NCBI GenBank assembly: GCA_007120915.1
Contig: SKMT01000139.1
Location: 1-6,260, forward strand
Direction: 5' to 3'
Length of the DNA: 6,260 bases
Source of the DNA: Myxococcales bacterium
GTDB taxonomy: Bacteria > Myxococcota_A > Bradymonadia > Bradymonadales > Bradymonadaceae
Part shown: positions 1 to 5,618 of the stretch, piece by piece
Layout of the letters: every line of letters starts with the position of its first letter
How positions within the stretch are numbered: position 1 is the first letter of the stretch
The notes under the pieces: generated by a model
What the model saw: only the letters and a program-made list of their open reading frames with translations
The model's database searches: none
What the model was told of the DNA's origin: nothing
Made by a program: the position numbers and the translations under genes

Positions 1-1884
1 CTCGGCGTCTCGGCGGTGATCTTGTTGCTCGGATTCCTGATGGCCATCGGGCTCAGTCGTCTTTTGGCCAGGCCGATCGGGCAGGTCACAGAGGCGGCTC
101 AGAGTCTCGCGCGCGGTGATTTCGATACTGCCGAAGAGATGCTTGGTGACGTCGATCCTGAGGCCGCAGAAGAGAGTGCTGACGAGGCGACCCGACTGAC
201 GGCAGCCTTCTCGGCGATGACGGCTCGACTCCAGGAGTCACAACAGGCGATCCGGGATTACAACCGAAAGCTCAAGGCCCAGATCGACGAAAAAGAAAAG
301 GCCCGCCGCCAGGCTGAGGCAGCCAACGAAGCGAAAAGCAGCTTCCTGGCCAATGTCAGCCATGAGTTGCGCACCCCTCTCAATGCGATCATCGGCTATA
401 GCGATCTGATTATCGAAGATGCCGATTATATCGGTTGTGAAGCCGTCGTCCCGGACGTCGAAAAGATTCAGAAAGCAGGCAATCACTTGCTCAGCATCAT
501 CAACGACGTTCTGGATCTGTCGAAGATCGAGTCGGGCAAGACTGAATTGCACTACGAACAGATCGAAATCGAGGACTTTGTCGATGAGATTGTCGACACT
601 GCCACACCACTGATCGAAGAGAACGACAACGTTCTAGACGTGCAGTTTGATCTCGACGGCGCGCAGTTTCGCTGCGATCGCACCAAACTGCGTCAGGTGT
701 TGATCAATTTGCTGGGCAACGCCGCCAAGTTCACCGAAGCCGGTACCGTCGGCCTGAAGGTCTCGGAACAATCCACCGAGGCCGGTGCGCAATTTGTCTT
801 TGTTGTCAGTGATACCGGAATCGGCATCAGCGAGGACAAGCTCGATGAGCTGTTCGATGCGTTCACGCAAGCTGACTCGTCGACGACGCGCGACTACGGA
901 GGAACCGGTCTCGGGCTGACGCTGTGCAAGAAGTTCACCACTTTAATGAAGGGTGACATCAAGCTGGAGAGTGAGCTGGGAGAGGGAACGACGTTTACGG
1001 TGGTGCTGCCCGCAGACCCCGATCAGGTCGCGGAGGACCGTTCGGACCCGGAGGTGATCGACGGGACATCGACGCCGTACCCCGATGCACGCTCCCTGAC
1101 GAAGACGACGGTGCTCGTCATTGATGACGATCCGACGGTCCATGAACTGGTCGACCGCTATTTTGATGACGAGCAGTTTGAGTTGCTCCACGCCACCGAT
1201 GGGAAGACCGGCCTGGAGATTGCCGCCTCTCATCGTCCCGACCTGATTACGCTCGACATCATGATGCCGGGCACCGATGGCTGGACGGTGCTCAGCGAAC
1301 TCAAAGACGACGACGAACTCGCCGAGATTCCGGTGGTGATGATCTCGATGATCGACAAGCGAAAAAGAGGTTACGCGCTCGGCGCTGACGACTACCTGGT
1401 CAAACCGATCGAACGGGAAACGCTGATCGATGTCTTCAGTTCATTCGCAACCACCGATGACCAGCGAGAGGTTCTGATCATCGAAGACGAGCCCGATCTT
1501 CGCAGCTTCATGGCGCGTTCACTGGAGGCCAACGGCTGGTCGGTTCATACCGCCGAGGATGGTCAAGTCGGTCTCGACAGCCTCGAACAGATTACTCCCC
1601 ACGTCATTTTGCTTGATTTGATGATGCCCAACGTCGACGGGTTCGAGTTTTATCAGACCATCCAGCGCAACGAGCAATGGCGGTCGATCCCGGTGGTCGT
1701 GATCACAGCGATGGACATCGATGAGAAGGTGCGAAACCGGCTCGTCGGTGTCGAGAAAATTGTCGAAAAAACCGACTCCACCTGGTCTCGCGAAGAGTTT
1801 ATCGAACAGCTCGAACAACTCGTCGAGTCTCGGCTATCAGACGATCCAGCCCCTTCGCTCCCCGTGGAGACGACGGTCAATTAG
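1..1884 (+). CDS. Hybrid sensor histidine kinase with two receiver domains (5' end outside window)
   Basis: Membrane-bound two-component kinase. The reading frame is open to base 1, so the sensor part is missing; the GTG at 16 lies inside a membrane helix and is not the start. Residues are counted from the first codon here. 1-18 is a hydrophobic helix, 20-77 a HAMP domain with a somewhat long connector, and 78-113 a charged coiled coil. HisKA carries the H box SHELRTPLN with His121. HATPase has the N box (Asn240), DTGIGI (Asp271) and GGTGLGL (300-306). Receiver 1 (about 372-487) has acidic residues 375-377, phospho-acceptor Asp419 and Lys468. Receiver 2 (about 490-612) has Glu495/Asp496, Asp539 and Lys590, with Thr in place of the usual Pro after the Lys. 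All residues needed for autophosphorylation and transfer are present. There is no PAS domain in the visible part, no HPt and no DNA-binding domain, so the output partner lies elsewhere. The signal sensed is unknown. Confidence 0.96.
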   Translation, partial: LGVSAVILLLGFLMAIGLSRLLARPIGQVTEAAQSLARGDFDTAEEMLGDVDPEAAEESADEATRLTAAFSAMTARLQESQQAIRDYNRKLKAQIDEKEKARRQAEAANEAKSSFLANVSHELRTPLNAIIGYSDLIIEDADYIGCEAVVPDVEKIQKAGNHLLSIINDVLDLSKIESGKTELHYEQIEIEDFVDEIVDTATPLIEENDNVLDVQFDLDGAQFRCDRTKLRQVLINLLGNAAKFTEAGTVGLKVSEQSTEAGAQFVFVVSDTGIGISEDKLDELFDAFTQADSSTTRDYGGTGLGLTLCKKFTTLMKGDIKLESELGEGTTFTVVLPADPDQVAEDRSDPEVIDGTSTPYPDARSLTKTTVLVIDDDPTVHELVDRYFDDEQFELLHATDGKTGLEIAASHRPDLITLDIMMPGTDGWTVLSELKDDDELAEIPVVMISMIDKRKRGYALGADDYLVKPIERETLIDVFSSFATTDDQREVLIIEDEPDLRSFMARSLEANGWSVHTAEDGQVGLDSLEQITPHVILLDLMMPNVDGFEFYQTIQRNEQWRSIPVVVITAMDIDEKVRNRLVGVEKIVEKTDSTWSREEFIEQLEQLVESRLSDDPAPSLPVETTVN

Positions 1885-1908
1885 GGGGCTGTCGCGCACA
1901 GCGGCCCC
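1884..1908. terminator. GC-rich hairpin between convergent genes, possible terminator
   Basis: GGGGGCTGT (1884-1892) pairs with ACAGC (1898-1902) and CCCC (1905-1908). This gives nine base pairs with a two-base GG bulge and a CGCGC loop. It starts at the last base of the kinase stop codon and sits in the 40-base gap before the end of the convergent lipoprotein gene. No T-run follows on either strand, so it is not a canonical intrinsic terminator. It may still serve as a bidirectional transcript end. Confidence 0.4.
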
Positions 1909-1924
1909 GGGTAATCGTCGACTC

Positions 1925-2368
1925 TCAGTCCTCGCAGGGCTCACCCTCCGAGACGAGGGTCACTTCAAAGCTCGGCATCAAAATCTCTCCGTCTTTCTCG
2001 ACGGGGTGGTCGGTGTCTTGGTCGTACACCCCATCTTCAGCAGCGTCCATGTGGACCATGCTGTGGAACAGCTCACCATCTTCTGCGTCGCGCTGAAGTT
2101 CGACTTCGATCTCTGTCGTCTCTCCCGGTTCGATGGGAACATAACCAATCATGTCCATATCATCGGTATCCTCATGGACATCAACGAAGCCCGGGCCCGG
2201 ATCGACATACGCCCGGTCGATGACGACCAGGTCCGCTGCGTCTTCACACAGTTCCTGGTCGGAAACTTCGAGCTCAGCCGTCCAGTCATCCTGCCGTTCG
2301 GACTCTTCACCACAGGCGGCGATCAGCACCAGAGCGGCTGTCAACGACATAATGATACGTCTCCTCAT
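1925..2368 (-). CDS. Small acidic lipoprotein, DUF7282-like domain
   Basis: Predicted secreted, lipid-anchored protein of unknown function, 147 residues from the chosen start. The N-terminus is a lipoprotein signal: MRRR, a hydrophobic core, then the lipobox LIAAC with the lipidated Cys at 19. The next residues (GEES) contain no Asp at +2, which in proteobacteria would favour outer-membrane sorting. The mature part is very rich in Asp and Glu and has one apparent beta-rich domain. Its segments VVIDRAYV, GFVDVHED, EPGETTEIEVEL and a late HMDAAEDGVYD resemble DUF7282-type secreted domains; this is from memory of the pattern and is not certain. Cys41 and Cys145 bracket the domain and could form a disulfide. 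An ATG six bases upstream (2374) would add two residues, but its Shine-Dalgarno spacing is too short. The gene is monocistronic as far as visible and convergent with the kinase. Confidence 0.85.
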   Translation of the reverse strand: MRRRIIMSLTAALVLIAACGEESERQDDWTAELEVSDQELCEDAADLVVIDRAYVDPGPGFVDVHEDTDDMDMIGYVPIEPGETTEIEVELQRDAEDGELFHSMVHMDAAEDGVYDQDTDHPVEKDGEILMPSFEVTLVSEGEPCED

Positions 2369-2375
2369 GATCATT

Positions 2376-2380
2376 CTCCT
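2376..2380 (-). promoter_or_regulatory. Ribosome binding site deciding the lipoprotein start
   Basis: Read on the minus strand, AGGAG lies one base before the first in-frame ATG (2374) and seven bases before the second (2368). Only the second spacing is normal, so 2368 is preferred. A second AGGAGA follows just inside the gene, ahead of a third ATG at codon 7 of the preferred start, so the start region looks like an imperfect tandem duplication. Confidence 0.6.
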
Positions 2381-2425
2381 CGGCAGGGAAATCGGTAGAT
2401 TTTTCCAATATCAGGCTGACCCCAG

Positions 2426-2454
2426 TCTATAGCATGAAGACGAAAGGGGGACAA
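2426..2454 (-). promoter_or_regulatory. Candidate sigma70-type promoter of the lipoprotein gene
   Basis: On the minus strand, TTGTCC (2449-2454) and TATAGA (2426-2431) are separated by exactly 17 bases. Each matches the -35/-10 consensus at four of six positions. A transcript would start near 2419 and leave a leader of about 50 bases before the ribosome binding site. Confidence 0.45.
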
Positions 2455-2466
2455 CAAATCGTGGCG

Positions 2467-2492
2467 AATGTGACCATGCAATGTGACCATGC
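2467..2492. repeat. Perfect 13-bp tandem duplication
   Basis: AATGTGACCATGC occurs twice with no spacer (2467-2479 and 2480-2492). It lies just upstream of the candidate -35 box of the lipoprotein gene. It could be a replication-slippage scar or a doubled protein-binding site; the sequence alone does not decide. Confidence 0.9.
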
Positions 2493-2539
2493 CGACAGCA
2501 GCAGAACGGGACCACGCCAGTGGTTGCCGGACGGCCCAG

Positions 2540-2632
2540 TTAGCTCAGATTCTCCTGCAGAAACTCAACGAATACGCGCACCTTCGCTGCCAGATTCACC
2601 TCGCTTCCAGTTCGCCATAGAAATCCAAGAAC
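2540..2632 (-). pseudogene. Remnant of a LysR-type regulator, C-terminal end only
   Basis: Read leftwards from 2632, thirty codons end in a TAA at 2540-2542. The last seventeen or so residues, LAAKVRVFVEFLQENLS, match the typical end of LysR-family regulators, where a basic 'pKVRaFvdFLae' helix closes the effector-binding domain. Going upstream the frame stays open for several more codons (through about 2670) but stops resembling LysR, and I found no helix-turn-helix or effector-domain motifs in any minus-strand frame up to 2950. So this looks like the tail of a decayed or deleted regulator gene. The match is short and recognised by eye, so chance similarity is possible. Confidence 0.5.
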
Positions 2633-2853
2633 GCAGCGAGCAGGGGGCTTAACCCGGAAATTTTTCCCAGATGTGGTTTGAACCCCGTGCCCCTCGTCTG
2701 GAGCCGTCATGCGGGCAGGGCCGATTCCCGGTTTCGAAGCGCCGCAACCGACAGCTTCCCGTCAGCCAGGGCGATTCGGAGAGTCTTGAGATGACGGGAT
2801 CGACGGGCGTGCTGGCGGAGACGGATGCCGAGGTTCTGGCAGTGCAGGGACCT
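2633..2853. other. Non-coding stretch without recognisable content
   Basis: Open frames here are short, overlap on both strands and are rich in Arg, Pro and Ser in the way of chance frames in GC-rich DNA. I see no RNA gene, no strong hairpin and no mobile element end. It probably contains degraded sequence from the lost regulator locus and the upstream part of the phosphatase operon control region. Confidence 0.5.
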
Positions 2854-2869
2854 GTATGATGGTATGATG
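2854..2869 (+). promoter_or_regulatory. Duplicated GTATGATG forming a candidate extended -10 promoter
   Basis: GTATGATG occurs twice in tandem (2854-2861, 2862-2869). The second copy reads TGG-TATGAT (2860-2868), an extended -10 with five of six matches to TATAAT; the first copy is a second possible -10. No good -35 is visible at 16-18 bases, which is tolerable for an extended -10. Transcription would begin near 2875, about 75 bases before the phosphatase start. Confidence 0.4.
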
Positions 2870-2880
2870 AGCGTTGACCC

Positions 2881-2902
2881 TGTCGCCGAGGTTGAGGCGA
2901 CA
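2881..2902 (+). promoter_or_regulatory. Hairpin in the leader of the phosphatase operon
   Basis: TGTCGCC (2881-2887) and GGCGACA (2896-2902) form a perfect seven-base stem with an eight-base loop, between the candidate promoter and the ribosome binding site. No T-run follows, so termination is unlikely. It could affect mRNA stability or be an operator. Confidence 0.4.
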
Positions 2903-2950
2903 CGGATGGTGAGTGTCGGTGGAGTTGGCAGAGCATGGAGAGGAATCGCT

Positions 2951-4054
2951 GTGAACATCTACCTGATACGCCACGCCGAAAGTGCGCCGGACTACGATAT
3001 CGACGAGTCCGACTGGCCACTGAGCACTCTGGGGCAACGCCAGGCGCAGCGGCTCGCCGGGCTTACCGCTCGTCTGTCGCTGGATGCGGTCTACACCAGT
3101 CCATACCGGCGGAGTGTGGCAACGGTGCGTCCCATCGCATCGACCCACGGACTCGATGTCACGGTGGTGGACGACCTGCGCGAAAAGAAGCTGACCGAAG
3201 GCTATCTCGATGACTTCATGGTCCACGTGAAGCGGTCGTTTGCCAACCTCGACTATCGGCTTCCCGGCGGAGAGTCTTCAAACGAGGCGCGCAAGAGAGG
3301 GCTGGAAGCGCTGGATGAAATCATCGACCGGCATGACCGCGGCGATTCTGTTGTTATCGGCTCTCACGGAAATCTGATCACCTTGATCCTGAGCGCTTTC
3401 GACGACGCAGTCGGTTTTGAGCATTGGCGGTCGATGGGCAATCCCGACGTCTTCGTGCTGCGATGTGTCACCGAACCGCACTGGGATCAAAGTGCCGAAT
3501 TCGCGGACATAAATAAGCGGTTTGTCGACTACGCGCTGCGCTGGGATATGACGGAACTTACGGAGGATGTACCGCCGGTTCAGCAGCTGCGAGAACAAAT
3601 GAAGTGCGCGTCCACGCCCCGATGTCGGCTCGTCGCAAAGGGTCGGCTCGGCGACCGTCTTCGCCTCGATGTAGCTACCGTCGGTGAGGCTGTCATGCTT
3701 CTGAGGGAAGCCGCCGAACAATGCCTTCAGACCGACGAGCCGAAGCTGTGGATCAGCAACTCGCTGCGGCTGGCCGTTGCGCTGCAGTACGCGGAGCGCC
3801 ACCACGAAGCGCTGGGATGTTTCGAGCGCACTCTGGAGGCGGTTGGTGAACGAGACGATCGATTTCTCGAAGACTTCTGTCTGCAGCACATGGGGAAGTG
3901 TCTCGCCGAAGTGGGCCGGCTCGACGAGGCACGCCGGTGTCTGAAATCAGCGCTGGAGTTGCGCAAAAACCGCGGAGATGATGCGTTGGTCAACTCCTCC
4001 CGGCGAGCGCTGAGCGTCATTGAATCCTTCGATATTGCGGAGACGAGGTCATGA
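2951..4054 (+). CDS. Histidine phosphatase (phosphoglycerate mutase-like) fused to TPR-like repeats
   Basis: Predicted cytoplasmic phosphatase, 367 residues from a GTG start at 2951. That start directly precedes NIYLIRHAES and has AGGA six bases upstream. An in-frame ATG exists at 2825, but the extra 42 residues look non-coding. The histidine phosphatase (branch 1) domain fills about 1-175: RHAE with nucleophile His8, SPYRR with Arg53/Arg54, a candidate acid at Glu78, PGGES, and SHGN with the second catalytic His139. Such domains act on phosphoesters or, as in SixA, on phosphohistidine; the substrate here is unknown. Stand-alone members are about 160-220 residues, so the rest is an addition. 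It contains at least two TPR-like helix pairs, about 264-298 (ALQYAERHHEALGCFERTLE) and 305-340 (CLAEVGRLDEARRCLKSALE), and probably a degenerate unit before them. TPRs usually bind proteins, so a partner-targeted phosphatase is a reasonable inference. Its stop overlaps the next start. Confidence 0.9.
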   Translation: MNIYLIRHAESAPDYDIDESDWPLSTLGQRQAQRLAGLTARLSLDAVYTSPYRRSVATVRPIASTHGLDVTVVDDLREKKLTEGYLDDFMVHVKRSFANLDYRLPGGESSNEARKRGLEALDEIIDRHDRGDSVVIGSHGNLITLILSAFDDAVGFEHWRSMGNPDVFVLRCVTEPHWDQSAEFADINKRFVDYALRWDMTELTEDVPPVQQLREQMKCASTPRCRLVAKGRLGDRLRLDVATVGEAVMLLREAAEQCLQTDEPKLWISNSLRLAVALQYAERHHEALGCFERTLEAVGERDDRFLEDFCLQHMGKCLAEVGRLDEARRCLKSALELRKNRGDDALVNSSRRALSVIESFDIAETRS

Positions 4055-4500
4055 CAGTGGAACCCGACAGGAAAATGCCCAACCCATCGGACCTGCTCGC
4101 AGCCATTGCGGTCAATCCGTTGGCATGGTCGTCAGCGCTGACAGCACTCGGTGTTGTTATTGTGGCTCCGGCCAAGTTGGTAGGTGTCATCGTCGGACTC
4201 GTCGTTGCGGCGCCGGTCGTCGGTGGCCTCTGTTGGGCTCAGATCAGAGTTGACCATCCCGTCGACAGCGTCACCGAGAGCTACTCGACACAAGAGACGG
4301 CGTTTCACTGTGTCGTGGCAGCCATGCTCAGTCTACTCATTTGTGGGGCCGGTCAGGTATACAACCGCCAGTTCATCAAGGGCGTCAGCTTCTTCGTCGC
4401 CTCCCTGGTGGGCTGGTTTGTATTTCTGGGGTGGCTGTTCCATCTGTGGGCGGCCGTCGACGCCGCGGTGGTCGCCTGGAAGCGAACCACGCGGGCATGA
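4051..4500 (+). CDS. Small multi-pass membrane protein, translationally coupled to the phosphatase
   Basis: A 149-residue integral membrane protein of unknown function. Its ATG overlaps the phosphatase stop as ATGA, typical of coupled translation, with GAG/GAGG upstream inside the phosphatase gene. Hydrophobic segments lie at about 22-42, 44-64, 84-100 and 110-145, the last probably two short helices or a hairpin. The C-terminal half contains CGAGQVYNRQFIKG, resembling the 'pGlGQ-Y-gq-kG' signature of small TM2-like and DUF5683-like membrane proteins, where it sits between paired helices. The N-terminal half is Ala/Val/Gly-rich and not recognised. Tight coupling suggests that the phosphatase-TPR protein and this protein work together, perhaps at the membrane; that is inference. 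Confidence 0.82.
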   Translation: MTVEPDRKMPNPSDLLAAIAVNPLAWSSALTALGVVIVAPAKLVGVIVGLVVAAPVVGGLCWAQIRVDHPVDSVTESYSTQETAFHCVVAAMLSLLICGAGQVYNRQFIKGVSFFVASLVGWFVFLGWLFHLWAAVDAAVVAWKRTTRA

Positions 4501-4513
4501 GTCTGGGGGCGGA

Positions 4514-4537
4514 GTCACTGGGAGCAGCGCGAGTGAC
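4514..4537. terminator. Weak hairpin between convergent genes
   Basis: GTCACT (4514-4519) and AGTGAC (4532-4537) pair perfectly with a twelve-base loop. They lie in the 54-base gap between the end of the membrane-protein gene and the end of the convergent GFA gene. There is no T-run, and the stem is short, so a role in termination is only possible. Confidence 0.25.
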
Positions 4538-4554
4538 GAGGCGGCGACTTAGAA

Positions 4555-4980
4555 TTACACACCGCGCTCATCAGGATGAGGCGACCGATTATCCGAATAC
4601 CGCGGCAGTTCGTCGTCGATCTCAAGCCAGTCGAGACCGTCGTCGATGCAGATGTGAATCTTCGGCCGGACTCGACAGGGCTCGTCGAAGGTGCCAATCG
4701 TCACCGAATGAAACGACCCGTCGGCGGCTCGGAAATACAGCGTTGAGCCACATTCGCCGCAGAAGTCCCGAGCCCCCGCATCGGTAGTGGCGTGTGATTT
4801 CGGCTCCCCTTTCGTCAGCTCGAAATGAGGCGCCTTAACGTGCGCCCAGGCCCCGACGGCTCCCCCCGTACTTCTCCGACAATTCGAACAGTGGCAGTAG
4901 CCGGCGTCGAAAATCTCTTCGATGCGGTATCGCACCGCCCCACACAGACATCCCCCGGTATATGCTTGTTCAGCACTCAT
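4555..4980 (-). CDS. GFA-family zinc protein
   Basis: Soluble cytoplasmic protein, 141 residues, of the GFA family (named for glutathione-dependent formaldehyde activation; most members have no proven reaction). From the chosen start it shows the family's cysteine pattern in full: GGCLCGAVRY with Cys11 and Cys13; YCHCSNCRRSTG with Cys29, Cys31 and Cys34; and FCGECGSTLYF with Cys74 and Cys77. These are the expected zinc ligands. The C-terminal part has the usual family style (SVTIGTFD, then PKIHICIDD). The length is normal. I chose the ATG at 4980 because GGAG lies eight bases upstream of it (4989-4992) and the residue pattern starts there; an ATG at 4998 would add six residues. No partner gene of formaldehyde or glutathione metabolism is adjacent, so the substrate is open. 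Confidence 0.93.
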   Translation of the reverse strand: MSAEQAYTGGCLCGAVRYRIEEIFDAGYCHCSNCRRSTGGAVGAWAHVKAPHFELTKGEPKSHATTDAGARDFCGECGSTLYFRAADGSFHSVTIGTFDEPCRVRPKIHICIDDGLDWLEIDDELPRYSDNRSPHPDERGV

Positions 4981-5072
4981 CGCCGCATCTCCGTCCATGG
5001 GCTTCTTGTATTTACTCGACCCTCAGACGGTACGAAACATCGGTCGTTCGTCAATGCTTTAGAGCAAGCTCG

Positions 5073-5100
5073 TCCGAAAATGACCGACAGTCACTGATCG
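5073..5100. repeat. 28-base repeat, left copy
   Basis: Matches 5633-5660 in the same orientation at 24 of 28 positions, without gaps, including an uninterrupted twelve-base core ACCGACAGTCAC (5083-5094). The sequence on either side is unrelated to that around the other copy. It lies about 95 bases upstream of the GFA start. Confidence 0.75.
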
Positions 5101-5140
5101 TCTCTTCGGGAGCGCGTCCTGCCAGGTCGCACAAGCGAGA

Positions 5141-5172
5141 TTCGGCGGGGTCATGCAGTTCGACCCCGCGAA
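5141..5172. repeat. Strong hairpin, 8 + 3 base pairs
   Basis: GCGGGGTC (5145-5152) pairs with GACCCCGC (5162-5169) around a nine-base loop. TTC/GAA (5141-5143, 5170-5172) extends the stem past one bulged G. There is no T-run on either side. Confidence 0.65.
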
Positions 5173-5247
5173 GCTTGCACAGCCCTGGTGCAACGCAGCG
5201 GGGGTGATCCACCTTGATCGGTTGTAGAACTCAACGTGGTCGGTGCC

Positions 5248-5282
5248 GGCCCTGGCCCTTGTCCGGTCCCTGGCCCTGGCCC
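5248..5282 (-). repeat. Degenerate hexamer array, GGGCCA type
   Basis: Read on the plus strand, six units in strict six-base phase: GGCCCT, GGCCCT, TGTCCG, GTCCCT, GGCCCT, GGCCC. On the minus strand this is a GGGCCA-type microsatellite. Confidence 0.8.
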
Positions 5283-5399
5283 GATGTTGCTGTGCGTAAC
5301 CAGGAGAGGTTAAGGCCAACACACAGTTTGCAGGCAGCAACAACAACCGGAACGAGCCAATCGCAAAGGGCGGGCCCGGGCGAGGGCTGGGGCCAGGGA
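5267..5399. repeat. 133-base foldback with nested stems
   Basis: The outer arms 5267-5282 and 5384-5399 pair over 16 positions: ten perfect (TCCCTGGCCC with GGGCCAGGGA), two G-U type and four perfect. Inside, TGTTGCTG (5285-5292) pairs with CAGCAACA (5335-5342), and inside that TAACC (5297-5301) pairs with GGTTA (5308-5312). All three stems are nested and compatible, so a single strand could fold into one long structure. It could be a structured RNA, a non-autonomous element or a by-product of the hexamer arrays. Confidence 0.55.
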
Positions 5400-5401
5400 G
5401 C
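5372..5401 (+). repeat. Degenerate hexamer array in opposite orientation
   Basis: Five units in six-base phase: GGGCCC, GGGCGA, GGGCTG, GGGCCA, GGGAGC. This is the same GGGCNN type as the array at 5248-5282 but on the other strand, so the two arrays are mutually complementary. Confidence 0.75.
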
Positions 5402-5521
5402 CGCGACCGACGGAAACCGATCACACCCCAGCGCAGCAGCAGAATAGAAGCTCCAGTGGCTACTATGGTAAAGGTGGTTTCACGCGGCCACCGAGTTCTT
5501 CGGTCGTCAGGTGCAACGGGT

Positions 5522-5568
5522 ATGCATTCCACGAAAGTACTCGGCCCTTTCGAAGTGGGGCGATGCAT
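5522..5568. repeat. Imperfect inverted repeat with ATGCAT ends
   Basis: ATGCAT at 5522-5527 and 5563-5568 bracket an inner stem CGAAAG (5532-5537) / CTTTCG (5547-5552) with a nine-base loop. The right end lies within the perfect palindrome CGATGCATCG (5561-5570). The segments between stems do not pair well. Confidence 0.45.
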
Positions 5569-5618
5569 CGGTATTCTCATCTGTGGGCTCCTAAATGCAG
5601 GATGACCGGAGCATCACT

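Noticed and set aside
1721..2398. A 225-codon plus-strand frame running from inside the kinase through the lipoprotein locus.
   Set aside because: It overlaps two well-supported genes in other frames; its translation has no recognisable motifs.
2532..2550. GCCCAGTTAGCTCAG looks like the 5' end of a tRNA.
   Set aside because: No anticodon arm, T arm or matching acceptor strand follows at the right distances; on the minus strand the same bases encode the end of the LysR-like remnant.
2825..2950. An upstream ATG that would extend the phosphatase by 42 residues.
   Set aside because: The extension is not protein-like, contains the candidate promoter, and histidine phosphatases normally begin just before the RHxE motif, where a GTG with a good ribosome binding site lies.
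2707..2958. A minus-strand frame with LKTLRIALADGKLSVAALRN, considered as a piece of a regulator or transposase.
   Set aside because: No family pattern could be confirmed and the frame overlaps the operon control region; treated as chance.
4341..4787. A 148-codon plus-strand frame spanning the end of the membrane-protein gene and the GFA gene.
   Set aside because: It overlaps two supported genes in other frames or on the other strand and is Arg-rich without motifs.
5059..5580. A 173-codon open frame on the minus strand across the spacer.
   Set aside because: Its translation is Arg/Pro/Ala low complexity produced by the hexamer arrays, with no recognisable domain and no ribosome binding site I could trust.
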